From DATBLE01 sp046734335 (lineage in GTDB: Bacteria > Actinomycetota > Thermoleophilia > Gaiellales > Gaiellaceae), in NCBI GenBank assembly GCA_046734335.1, contig JBKPRA010000037.1, forward strand, positions 1-26,094: a stretch of DNA of 26,094 nucleotides, in the 5' to 3' direction. Under the pieces are notes generated by a model that did not search any database, was not told the origin of the DNA, and saw only the letters and a list, made by a program, of their open reading frames with translations. Position 1 is the first letter of the stretch. Each line of letters starts with the position of its first letter. The position numbers and the translations under genes were made by a program. Below are positions 8,100-15,064 of this stretch, in pieces.

Positions 8100-9611
8100 G
8101 TGGTGACGGATTCGTTCGACGTGGTCGTGATCGGCTCCGGCAGCGGCGGTGCCGTCGTCGCCCGGCGCCTGGTCGACGCGGGCGCGAGCGTGTGCGTGAT
8201 CGAGGCCGGTGGGGTGGACGAGAACCCTGCGATCCACGACCCCGGCCGGCTGTGGGAGCTCTGGGGTTGTGCGGACGACTGGGCGTACACGACGATTCCG
8301 CAGCCCGGATGCAACGGCCGGCAGCTGGACATCCCGCGCGGGAAAGTTCTCGGCGGGTCGAGTTGCCTGAACGGGATGATCTACATCCGCGGCCACCGGA
8401 GCGACTACGACGCCTGGGCCGCCGCCGGCTGCCAGGGCTGGGGCTACGAGGACGTGCTGCCGCTGTTCAAGCGCTCCGAGGACTTCAGCCGCGGCGAGTC
8501 CGAGTACCACGGCTCCGGCGGGCCGCTGCGGGTGAACGCCGACTACGAGCCGCACCCGCTCCATGCCGCTGCGGTCGCGGCGGCGGAGGAGGTTGGCAGT
8601 CCCTTCAACGACGACCACAACGGCCCCAGCCAGGACGGCGTCGGCTACTGCCAGCTCACGGTCAAGGACAACGTGCGCCAGAGTCAGACGGTGGCGTTCC
8701 TGCGTCCGGTGCTGGACGCGCCGAACCTCACTGTGCTGACCGGCACGCGCGCACGGAGGCTCGTCCTCGACGGTGGCGTCTGCGTCGGCGTCGATCTCGG
8801 CGGGCAGGAGGTGCGTGCCGAGCAGGAGGTCGTCCTCTGCGCCGGGGCGATCGAGTCGCCGAAGCTGCTGATGCTCTCCGGCATCGGCCCGGCCGCCGAG
8901 CTGGCCCGGATCGGCATCGAGGTCGGCGTCGACCTCCCCGGGGTCGGCGAGAACCTGCACGACCACCTGCTCTCGCCGCTGATCTGCTCGTCGTCACGTC
9001 CGATGCCGCCCGTCGTCCCCGGCACGACGCCGCTGCACTCCCACCTGTTCGCGCGCAGCAGAGCCGAGCTGCCGGCACCGGACACTCAGCCGCTCGTCTT
9101 CCATGTGCCCGCCTACCTGCCCGGGATGGAGGGGCCGCCCGACGGGTTCACGCTGATGGCCGGAATGATCCGCCCGAAGAGCCGTGGCCGGGTGACCCTT
9201 GCCTCCGCCGACGCGGACGACCCGCCGCTGGTCGACCCCGCCTATTTGGCCGAGGAGGCCGACATTCGTGCGCTGGCGTGGTCACTCGAGCAGGCCCGGG
9301 AGATCTCCCGGGCCGATGCGCTGTCCGATTGGCTCGGCGAGGAGCTCTATCCCGGCCCCGCCGTGAGCTCGCGCGAGGACGTGCGGCGTTACGTCCGCGA
9401 CACGGCGATCACGTACCACCATCACGTCGGAACCTGCCGGATGGGCGTCGACGAGCGGGCCGTGGTCGACCCGCAGCTGCGCGTGCAGGGTGTCGAGCGG
9501 CTGCGCGTCGCAGACGCCTCGGTCATGCCGACGGTCACCGGCGGCAACACGCACGCGCCGACGACGATGATCGGCGAGCGCGCGGCGGATCTGGTTCTCG
9601 GCCGGAACTAG
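8100..9611 (+). CDS. GMC-family FAD oxidoreductase (choline-dehydrogenase-like)
   Basis: A 503-residue glucose-methanol-choline flavoprotein of the usual bacterial length. The FAD dinucleotide fold is at 7-36 (IGSGSGGA, glycines 12, 14, 17; Glu35 for the ribose). The GMC signature RGKVLGGSSCLNG follows near 80-92. The C-terminal catalytic motif YHHHVGTCRMG places the conserved histidine at His441, and GGNTHAPTT supplies the second active-site residue, His485 (the enzyme is of the His/His rather than His/Asn type). Such enzymes oxidise alcohols to aldehydes or ketones. It starts at GTG 8100 or GTG 8103, just after a TAGGAT box (8091-8096), which would make the mRNA essentially leaderless. It converges on the methoxyaromatic operon, so an aryl-alcohol or side-chain substrate is plausible but unproven. 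Confidence 0.88.
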   Translation: MVTDSFDVVVIGSGSGGAVVARRLVDAGASVCVIEAGGVDENPAIHDPGRLWELWGCADDWAYTTIPQPGCNGRQLDIPRGKVLGGSSCLNGMIYIRGHRSDYDAWAAAGCQGWGYEDVLPLFKRSEDFSRGESEYHGSGGPLRVNADYEPHPLHAAAVAAAEEVGSPFNDDHNGPSQDGVGYCQLTVKDNVRQSQTVAFLRPVLDAPNLTVLTGTRARRLVLDGGVCVGVDLGGQEVRAEQEVVLCAGAIESPKLLMLSGIGPAAELARIGIEVGVDLPGVGENLHDHLLSPLICSSSRPMPPVVPGTTPLHSHLFARSRAELPAPDTQPLVFHVPAYLPGMEGPPDGFTLMAGMIRPKSRGRVTLASADADDPPLVDPAYLAEEADIRALAWSLEQAREISRADALSDWLGEELYPGPAVSSREDVRRYVRDTAITYHHHVGTCRMGVDERAVVDPQLRVQGVERLRVADASVMPTVTGGNTHAPTTMIGERAADLVLGRN

Positions 9612-9621
9612 TTGCCGGCCG
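9599..9621 (+). terminator. Hairpin over the GMC stop codon
   Basis: CGGCCGG (9599-9605) pairs with CCGGCCG (9615-9621). The loop contains the palindrome AACTAGTT, which includes the GMC TAG stop (9609-9611). It sits between convergent genes and is a plausible transcription end, though it lacks a T-tract. Confidence 0.45.
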
Positions 9622-9656
9622 CCGCCGCGACCGACCGGCGGGCGCGCCGCGAGCGT

Positions 9657-11870
9657 CTAGACGGTTGCCTTCTGCCGCCAGGAGCCCTCGGCGTAGGACG
9701 TCCGGGCGACCTCCGAATACGGGACCGGGCTGACCGTCGCCCGGATCTCGACCTGGCGGTGCCGCTCGACCACCGGCTTCGCCGAACCCCCTGCCTCCTC
9801 GCCCCAGACGAGGACGACTTCGGTGCCGACCTCGACGTCAGAGTTGACGACGCCGAGTGAGAGCATCGAGCGCTCGTTGTAGCTGTAGCCGGAGAAGGTC
9901 GAGACGCCGATCCGCTCCCCGTCGAGCAGGAGCTTGTCGTTCGGCCAGGTCGAGTAGTTCGAGAGTGGGAGGTCGATGTACTTGGCCGGGTCGTCCTTCT
10001 CGAACAGCGTCTGCATCGCCGCGGCGACGTCCTCGCCGTTCCAGGCCAGCGTCACCTTGCGCCTTGGGCCTTCCTCGTCCATCGCCTCCAGTGCCTCGCG
10101 GCCGACGAAGTCGTGGTCGAACTTGACGAAGCCCCAGTACCCGAGATCGTGCGGGGTGAGGTAGTAGTCGGAGATGTCGTCCGAGTAGAAGCTGCCGCCG
10201 AGCGAGCCGGTCGCCTCGTAGCCGTTCCCCGGCAGCCACTCGCGATACGCCTTCATCTCGTCGCCCGTGAACACGGCCGGCAGCGGGCACGGGATCCAGC
10301 CGGACTCGAGCGTGTTCGTGGCGTAGACCCGCGAGCCCACCTGCTTCAGGCCGAACTCCTCACCCGCCTCGACGATCGCCGCACGGACGTCCTCCGCCTC
10401 CTCCCACGGCCCGAACAGCTCGCGGCCCGGAACGCCGGACATGCCGTGGTGCAGCGCACGCACCGTGTGGCCGGCGATGGTGATCTCGTTCATGTTGAAG
10501 AACTTGATCTCGGGCAGCGGCCCGCCGACCGTCTTCTCGAGCACCTGCATGGCGTTCGGCCCCTGCACCTGGAAGCGGTAGAGCTTCCGCCTGCCGGTCG
10601 GGTTGACGGCGGTGCGCTCGTCGCGGTCGAAGGTGACGTCGTAGTCGCCCGTCTCGCCGTGGTACTGCACCCAGTTGTGCGCCGACGGACGGCCGACGAG
10701 CGAGAGCCTGTTCTCGGCGAGGTAGAAGAGGATCGCGTCGCCGATCACGTAGCCGTCCGGGTTGCAGCAGACGAACTGCTTCGCCTTGTTCACCGCGAAG
10801 TTCTCGAACGAGTTCACGCCGAGATCGGAGAGCAGGCGGATCGCGTCGGGGCCCTCGATGTAGAGGTCGGTCATGTGATGGCTCTGGTCGAACAGCGCGG
10901 CGGTCTCGCGCCACGCGATCTGTTCGTCGCGCCAGTTGGTGAACTCGGCGGCGACCGCCGGATAGACGTACGGGCCGATCTGCGAGTTGCGCGCCAGCGC
11001 GACGGCGCTGCCGGCCGCCTGGAGCTTGTCTTCGAGGTTCGTGGGAGCCATCTCGGTGACCTCCTTCTTCGGTTCGGAAATCCTATGCGAGCCCGGGTGC
11101 TTTTCCGTGTGCCACTCCCAGGTGTCGCGTAGGCGGTTGAAGGTGTAGAAGTGGAAGCCGGCGATCTCCTCGCTCGACGACAGGGCGTCGTACAGCTTGT
11201 CGGCGGAGCGGCCGGAGAGACGCAGGAGACTGCGGAGGCCGCGCTGCTTGCGCAGGAACGAGAGCGACGGCCCGACACCGACCCGCAGCGAGATCTCGAG
11301 CAGCTTGGTCGGATCCACGATCCCCGGCACGCCCGCGAGCACCGGCAGATCGATACCCGTCGCCCGGATACCGGTGATCCAGCGCAGCACGGCCTCCGGG
11401 TCGAAACAGAGCTGGGTGGTGACGTAGTCGGCCAGCGGCGCCTTCTGCGTGAGGGCTTCGGCGAGCTCGGTGTCGTCGATGAGCGGATGGCCCTCGGGAT
11501 AGCCGCCGATCCCGATCGTGACCGGGCGATGCGGGTGCTCGTGGATGATCGGGAGCAGCTCCACCGACGAGGGATACGGGCCGAGCGGGGGAGTTGCGTC
11601 GCCCCCGATCACGAAGGCATCGTCGATGCCGTTCTCCTGCATACGGGCGAGCAGATCGTCCAGGTGATCCGACCCGCGCACCATGCGCGCGGCGAGGTGG
11701 AGCGTGACGGAGTGTCCGAGGGCGCGCAGCCGCGTCGCCGTCGCGATCGACTCGTCGAGTCCGTGCTTCGGCGAGCAGGTCACCGTCAGGCGGACGCGCT
11801 CGGGCAGCTCGGCGGCCTCGGCCTCGCCCTTTCCGAACGGGAGGATCTCGAAGTGGACCGGGTCGATCAT
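9657..11870 (-). CDS. Methylenetetrahydrofolate reductase fused to LigM-type aryl O-demethylase
   Basis: A 737-residue frame from ATG 11870 (GGAG 8 bases upstream; ATGA overlap with the dioxygenase gene). Residues 1-273 are a MetF-like reductase: the region where classical enzymes carry FEFFPP reads TVTCSPKHG, followed by LAARMV and VIGGDATPP, and it ends at the usual FHFYTFNRL. Residues 274-737 match the LigM/DesA branch of the GcvT-fold aminomethyltransferases, with landmarks AEFTNWRDEQ, YVIGDAILFYLAENRLSLVG, YRFQVQGPNAMQVLEK, TLESGWIPCPLP, GFVKFDHDFVGREAL and VSPVPYSEVART. LigM moves an aryl O-methyl (vanillate, 3-O-methylgallate) to tetrahydrofolate; MetF converts the methyl-THF to methylene-THF, so the fusion joins consecutive steps. 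An ATG at 11051 with a near-perfect AAGGAGGT starts the LigM half, so a separate 464-residue LigM is also likely. Exact aromatic substrate unknown. Confidence 0.88.
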   Translation of the reverse strand: MIDPVHFEILPFGKGEAEAAELPERVRLTVTCSPKHGLDESIATATRLRALGHSVTLHLAARMVRGSDHLDDLLARMQENGIDDAFVIGGDATPPLGPYPSSVELLPIIHEHPHRPVTIGIGGYPEGHPLIDDTELAEALTQKAPLADYVTTQLCFDPEAVLRWITGIRATGIDLPVLAGVPGIVDPTKLLEISLRVGVGPSLSFLRKQRGLRSLLRLSGRSADKLYDALSSSEEIAGFHFYTFNRLRDTWEWHTEKHPGSHRISEPKKEVTEMAPTNLEDKLQAAGSAVALARNSQIGPYVYPAVAAEFTNWRDEQIAWRETAALFDQSHHMTDLYIEGPDAIRLLSDLGVNSFENFAVNKAKQFVCCNPDGYVIGDAILFYLAENRLSLVGRPSAHNWVQYHGETGDYDVTFDRDERTAVNPTGRRKLYRFQVQGPNAMQVLEKTVGGPLPEIKFFNMNEITIAGHTVRALHHGMSGVPGRELFGPWEEAEDVRAAIVEAGEEFGLKQVGSRVYATNTLESGWIPCPLPAVFTGDEMKAYREWLPGNGYEATGSLGGSFYSDDISDYYLTPHDLGYWGFVKFDHDFVGREALEAMDEEGPRRKVTLAWNGEDVAAAMQTLFEKDDPAKYIDLPLSNYSTWPNDKLLLDGERIGVSTFSGYSYNERSMLSLGVVNSDVEVGTEVVLVWGEEAGGSAKPVVERHRQVEIRATVSPVPYSEVARTSYAEGSWRQKATV
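11051..11085 (-). promoter_or_regulatory. Internal ribosome binding site and -10-like box before the LigM half
   Basis: On the minus strand AAGGAGGT (11066-11059) lies 7 bases before an in-frame ATG (11051-11049), which begins Met-Ala-Pro-Thr-Asn, a natural LigM N-terminus. TAGGAT, the -10 form seen at other promoters here, lies at 11085-11080. Its TAG would also end the reductase if the frame were shifted by one base. The signals fit a separate ligM gene inside the longer frame. Confidence 0.6.
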
Positions 11871-12814
11871 CGCTCTCCTTCGACGTCGGGGGTGCCGTAC
11901 GTGTGGAAGCTCTCGATCGTCTGCACGCCCCAGAACTGGCCGCGGGCGCGCTCCTCGGCGGTCCAGGTGATCGGCTCGTGATCGGGGTCGTAGACGAAGT
12001 AGCCGCCGGTCGTGACCTCGACCCGGTTGCCGCCGGGCTCGAAGCCGTAGAGGAAGAAGCCCTGGGCGACGCCGTGCTTCGACGGAGCGGCCTCGATCGG
12101 GACGTCGTTGTCGACGAAGAGGTCGGCCGCGCGCAGGCACTCCTCGCGCGTGTCGACCCAGAAGGCGAGGTGGTGCAGCCGGCCGCGGGCGCCGTGGTGG
12201 TCGGCGACGTAGATCAACTCGTGGGCGGCGATCGACAGGCTCATCCAGGCGCCGGTCTCGGTGCCGTCGTCCAGCTCGATCCGCTCGTACAGCCGGTAGC
12301 CCAGCAGGTCCTGGCAGAACTCACGGCTCGCGCGGACGTCGGCTGCGAGGACGTTCACGTGGTCGAGCCGCTTGACGGCGGCGCCGCGGCCGACGTACCG
12401 CTGCGGCTGGTTGCGCCACGACGGCTTCAGATGCTCCGGCGCGACGTAGCGCTCGGCGTCGTAATAGAGCTCGAAGACGTGGCCGTCTGGATCCTCGAAG
12501 CGATAGGCCTTGCCGTGGCCGACGTCGCCGTCGATCCAGCCCCGGCCGAGGCCCGTCTGCTCGATCGCGGCGACGCGACGGTCGAGGGCCTCCGGGCTCC
12601 AGGCCCGCAGTGCGATGTGGCCGAGACCACCCTGCGGCGACTCGGTCAGCTTCAGGCTGTAACGGAGGTAGTCGCCCCAGCCGCGCAGATAGACCGACTG
12701 GCCCTCGCGTGCCTCCTCCTCCATGCCGAGCACGTCGACGAAGAAGCGCAGGCTCTCGTCGGGTTTCGGCGTGAGCAGCTCGGCGTGGCCGATACGGGCG
12801 ACGTCGTGGATCAA
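11867..12814 (-). CDS. Two-domain VOC extradiol dioxygenase (catechol 2,3-dioxygenase-like)
   Basis: A 315-residue type I extradiol dioxygenase of the length and two-module architecture of XylE/BphC. The N-terminal VOC module is about 5-120. The catalytic module is about 145-300, with the iron-binding triad His152 (LDHVNV), His214 or His215 (RLHHLAFW) and Glu266 (NRVEVTTGGY). It should open a catechol-type ring next to the diol using Fe(II) and oxygen. The start is read as TTG 12814, overlapping the upstream stop as TTGA, because no ATG or GTG precedes the conserved IGHAELLTPK. Its place between the GalC-like aldolase and the LigM gene suggests a protocatechuate, gallate or methylgallate-type substrate. 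Known bacteria use unrelated LigAB-type enzymes for those, so the substrate is open. Confidence 0.87.
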   Translation of the reverse strand: MIHDVARIGHAELLTPKPDESLRFFVDVLGMEEEAREGQSVYLRGWGDYLRYSLKLTESPQGGLGHIALRAWSPEALDRRVAAIEQTGLGRGWIDGDVGHGKAYRFEDPDGHVFELYYDAERYVAPEHLKPSWRNQPQRYVGRGAAVKRLDHVNVLAADVRASREFCQDLLGYRLYERIELDDGTETGAWMSLSIAAHELIYVADHHGARGRLHHLAFWVDTREECLRAADLFVDNDVPIEAAPSKHGVAQGFFLYGFEPGGNRVEVTTGGYFVYDPDHEPITWTAEERARGQFWGVQTIESFHTYGTPDVEGER

Positions 12815-13407
12815 CCCTCGACCAGCTTCCGCAGGCCGTCGAGGTCGTACGAGAGCGCCCCCTCTTGGAGCTTCGCCCGCTTCGTGGCCTCTTTCTCCTC
12901 GCGCTCGCGGGCGGCGGCCAGCACCTCGTCCACCCGCTCGGCCTCGACGACCGCGACGCCGTCCGCGTCGAGGACGACGAGGTCGCCCTGGCGGATCGTC
13001 GCGCCGCCGACGACCACCGGCTCGCCGATCGTGCCGGGCGCCTTCTTGTCGGCCCCGGCGATCCGAACCCAGCGCGCCCACACGGGCAGCTCGAGCTCGC
13101 GCAGCTCCTCGACGTCGCGCACGGCGGCGTCCACGAGCACGGCGGCGACGCCGCGACCCTTCATCTGCGTGCCGAGCAACTCGCCGACGAGCGCCACCGG
13201 CCGCGGTTCCGGCATCGTGAGCACGAGCACCTCGCCCGGCTTCGCCTCGGCGACCGCTGCATGCACCATCAGGTTGTCGTCCTGTCCGCAGCGCACTGTC
13301 CGGGCCGGACCGTGGGCGGCGGAACCCGGGATCACCTGCACGAGATCGAGGTCGACGACCTGCGATCGGGCGGCCGCCTCGTGCACCGTTGCCGAAGCGA
13401 GGGTCAA
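12811..13407 (-). CDS. 4-carboxy-4-hydroxy-2-oxoadipate aldolase, RraA family (GalC/LigK-like)
   Basis: A 198-residue member of the RraA/HMG-CHA aldolase family. These class II metal-dependent enzymes split 4-carboxy-4-hydroxy-2-oxoadipate into pyruvate and oxaloacetate, the last step of the protocatechuate 4,5-cleavage and gallate pathways. Family landmarks are TVHEAAAR near the N-terminus, GELLGT (75-80), Arg97-Asp98 in VDAAVRD (substrate arginine and metal-side aspartate) and GDLVVLDADGV (141-151). A charged helical tail (about 160-180) follows. The start is TTG 13407, giving a TTGA overlap with galB; a GTG seven codons in is the alternative but would clip the conserved N-terminus. RraA itself is a ribonuclease regulator of the same fold; the neighbouring GalB-type gene strongly favours the aldolase. 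Confidence 0.85.
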   Translation of the reverse strand: MTLASATVHEAAARSQVVDLDLVQVIPGSAAHGPARTVRCGQDDNLMVHAAVAEAKPGEVLVLTMPEPRPVALVGELLGTQMKGRGVAAVLVDAAVRDVEELRELELPVWARWVRIAGADKKAPGTIGEPVVVGGATIRQGDLVVLDADGVAVVEAERVDEVLAAAREREEKEATKRAKLQEGALSYDLDGLRKLVEG

Positions 13408-14120
13408 AGCGCGTCGACCACCTGCGGCGTCACCCGCTGGAACGCCTCGGCGAACTCGACCGCGTTGTTTCCGGACGAGCGGCGCGCATGGTTGCCGCGC
13501 CGCGCCGCGAGCTCCTCGTAGTAGGTGTGCAGGTGCGACTGGGCACCCATCTCGGCCATCGCCGCCCGCTTCTGCTCGATCACCGCCGTGATGTCGACGA
13601 AGACGGTCGGCGTGAAGTTGCAGAGCTCGGGCTGGTGCGGCTCGAAGAGCAGGAGCTCCGGCGGTTGGAACGGGTCGCCGAAGGCGCTCGCGGTCCCGGC
13701 GCCGGCGGCGAGCGCACGCGCCTTCTCGACGGCAAAGAACGCCTCCGCGTGGTCGGGGTTGAACGGGTCGCGGTCGGTGTGCGTGAGCAGCACGTCCGGG
13801 GTGAACTCGCGGATCCTTGCGGCGATCGCGCTCAACCCGTCCCGGTCGACGATCAGCGGGTAGTCGCCGAGGTCGAGGCTCTCGAAGGTCCCGCCGAGGT
13901 GGGCTGCCGCGCGCTCGGCCTCACCGCGCCGGGCCTCCTTGACGCGCTCGACGGTCATACCCTCTTCCTTCCAGAGCTCGCCCGACTCCCCACGCTCGCC
14001 GTAGGAGAGGGCGAGCACCTGGGCGACGCCGCCCGCGGACGTCGTCACCGCGATCGCGCCGCCGGCGCGCCAGACGAAGTCGGCCGAATGCGCGCCGATG
14101 ACAAGCAGCCTGCGGCTCAC
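13404..14120 (-). CDS. galB: 4-oxalomesaconate hydratase, PIG-L/LmbE fold (GalB-like)
   Basis: A 238-residue PIG-L/LmbE-fold protein. Most of this fold are deacetylases with AHPDD; here the motif is GAHSAD (9-14, His11 and Asp14), the variant I associate with GalB of Pseudomonas putida, a zinc-dependent 4-oxalomesaconate hydratase. A further metal-site histidine is likely His124 (NPDHAEA). GalB hydrates 4-oxalomesaconate to 4-carboxy-4-hydroxy-2-oxoadipate, exactly the substrate of the aldolase encoded next. The start is GTG 14120, overlapping the preceding stop as GTGA. Both its motif and its direct coupling to a GalC-like gene support the call. A deacetylase acting on a sugar or thiol is the alternative but fits the context poorly. 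Confidence 0.85.
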   Translation of the reverse strand: MSRRLLVIGAHSADFVWRAGGAIAVTTSAGGVAQVLALSYGERGESGELWKEEGMTVERVKEARRGEAERAAAHLGGTFESLDLGDYPLIVDRDGLSAIAARIREFTPDVLLTHTDRDPFNPDHAEAFFAVEKARALAAGAGTASAFGDPFQPPELLLFEPHQPELCNFTPTVFVDITAVIEQKRAAMAEMGAQSHLHTYYEELAARRGNHARRSSGNNAVEFAEAFQRVTPQVVDAL

Positions 14121-15025
14121 TCAACCAGCCTCCGCGACCCCTCGACCACCATCGTCCGGATCTCGTCGTCGGAGAACCCAGCCTCGAGCAGCTCGTCCGC
14201 CCAGATCGCGAGCCCGTCCTCGACCGGCGGGTAGTCGGGGTTCCCGCAGTCGCTCGAGAAGAAATTGCGCTCGACCCCGACCGCGCGGACCCCCTCGAAG
14301 ACGTGCTCGTAGGTGGTCTTGCCGCTGTACGGCGTGGTCAGGCAGCGCTCGATCAGGCAGCCCTTCTCGGCCAGCGCGACCTGATCCTCGATCGAGAAGT
14401 TCTGGCAGGTGAACTCCGGGTGGGTGATCACGACCGTCTGCACGCCGGCCGCGAACGCTCCGTCGGCGACCGCGAAGGTGTCGTTACGCCCCAGGTGAGC
14501 GGTAGCGAGGATCATTCCGTGGCGCGCGATCGTCTCGAGCACGAGGCGCGTCTCCGGGAGGAGTCCGCCCGTGTCGTCGGTGACCTCGACCGCCTCGACC
14601 GAGAAGCCGAGTTCACGCAGCTCGTGCTGGAGCTTCGCCCACTGAGGCACCTTGTCCCCCGGCTTCGGCTCGGTCCGTCCGGCCGTCTCCGCGGGTGAGT
14701 CGACAGTCGGCATCCAGACGATGCGCGCGCCCTCGCGGGCGGCGATCTCGACCGCGAGGGGGTTCATCCCGCCGATCGCCCAGTTCAGCGTGATCGTCCC
14801 GATCGCCCGCACGCCGGGCACGGCGGCGGAGACGATCCGAGCCCGCTCGGCGGTCGACGTGTAGTGCGACTTCAGGCCGAAGCCTGCGAGCCCGACCTCG
14901 GCGCAGCGATGGGCGAGCGCGACGTCGTCGATCCGCCGCTCGGGGACGTCGGGAGCGACGTGGACGTGCAGGTCGTACCCCCCGCGGACGAGCGCACGCG
15001 CCCGGTCGGTCGGCTCCGGGGCCAT
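14117..15025 (-). CDS. DUF6282 amidohydrolase-like metal-dependent hydrolase
   Basis: A 302-residue TIM-barrel protein that I place in the DUF6282 family. It carries an amidohydrolase-superfamily metal site in the right order: His20 and His22 (DLHVH, end of strand 1), Lys52 (GLKSHY), His177 (ATAHLGRND), His202 (ITHPEF) and Asp259 (SSDCGNPDY). It is the first gene of the ring-cleavage operon. In the known 3-O-methylgallate and protocatechuate routes, a lactone hydrolase of this superfamily (LigI) opens 2-pyrone-4,6-dicarboxylate to 4-oxalomesaconate, which GalB then uses. This protein sits just before GalB and could fill that role; this is inference. The start is ATG 15025; a TACAGT box 6 bases upstream and no Shine-Dalgarno sequence suggest a leaderless mRNA. 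Confidence 0.78.
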   Translation of the reverse strand: MAPEPTDRARALVRGGYDLHVHVAPDVPERRIDDVALAHRCAEVGLAGFGLKSHYTSTAERARIVSAAVPGVRAIGTITLNWAIGGMNPLAVEIAAREGARIVWMPTVDSPAETAGRTEPKPGDKVPQWAKLQHELRELGFSVEAVEVTDDTGGLLPETRLVLETIARHGMILATAHLGRNDTFAVADGAFAAGVQTVVITHPEFTCQNFSIEDQVALAEKGCLIERCLTTPYSGKTTYEHVFEGVRAVGVERNFFSSDCGNPDYPPVEDGLAIWADELLEAGFSDDEIRTMVVEGSRRLVE

Positions 15026-15064
15026 GCCGCAACTGTATTGGCGCCGTCCCGACGATTGTTGACG
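15026..15064. promoter_or_regulatory. 39-base divergent promoter region
   Basis: Only 39 bases separate the start codons of the ring-cleavage operon (minus) and the dikinase pair (plus). Toward the operon there is TACAGT 6 bases before ATG, with a weak TCAACA about 19 bases further up. Toward the dikinase there is TTGACG at 15059-15064, but a -10 at normal spacing would fall inside the assigned coding region (GAGGAT 15082-15087). The true dikinase start may therefore be the GTG at 15098. GACGAT repeats at 15051 and 15061, one helical turn apart. One regulator could control both units. Confidence 0.45.

Noticed and set aside
9621..9656. GC-rich repeats between the GMC and LigM genes
   Set aside because: Short CGCCG/CGGCG pairings are expected by chance at this base composition; only the longer hairpin at 9599-9621 was kept.
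12811..13407. RraA ribonuclease-activity regulator
   Set aside because: It has the same fold, but the Arg-Asp active-site motif and the catabolic operon indicate the aldolase branch.
13404..14120. LmbE-type sugar or mycothiol-pathway deacetylase
   Set aside because: The metal motif is AHSAD rather than AHPDD, and the gene is locked to a GalC-like aldolase, which fits 4-oxalomesaconate hydratase better.
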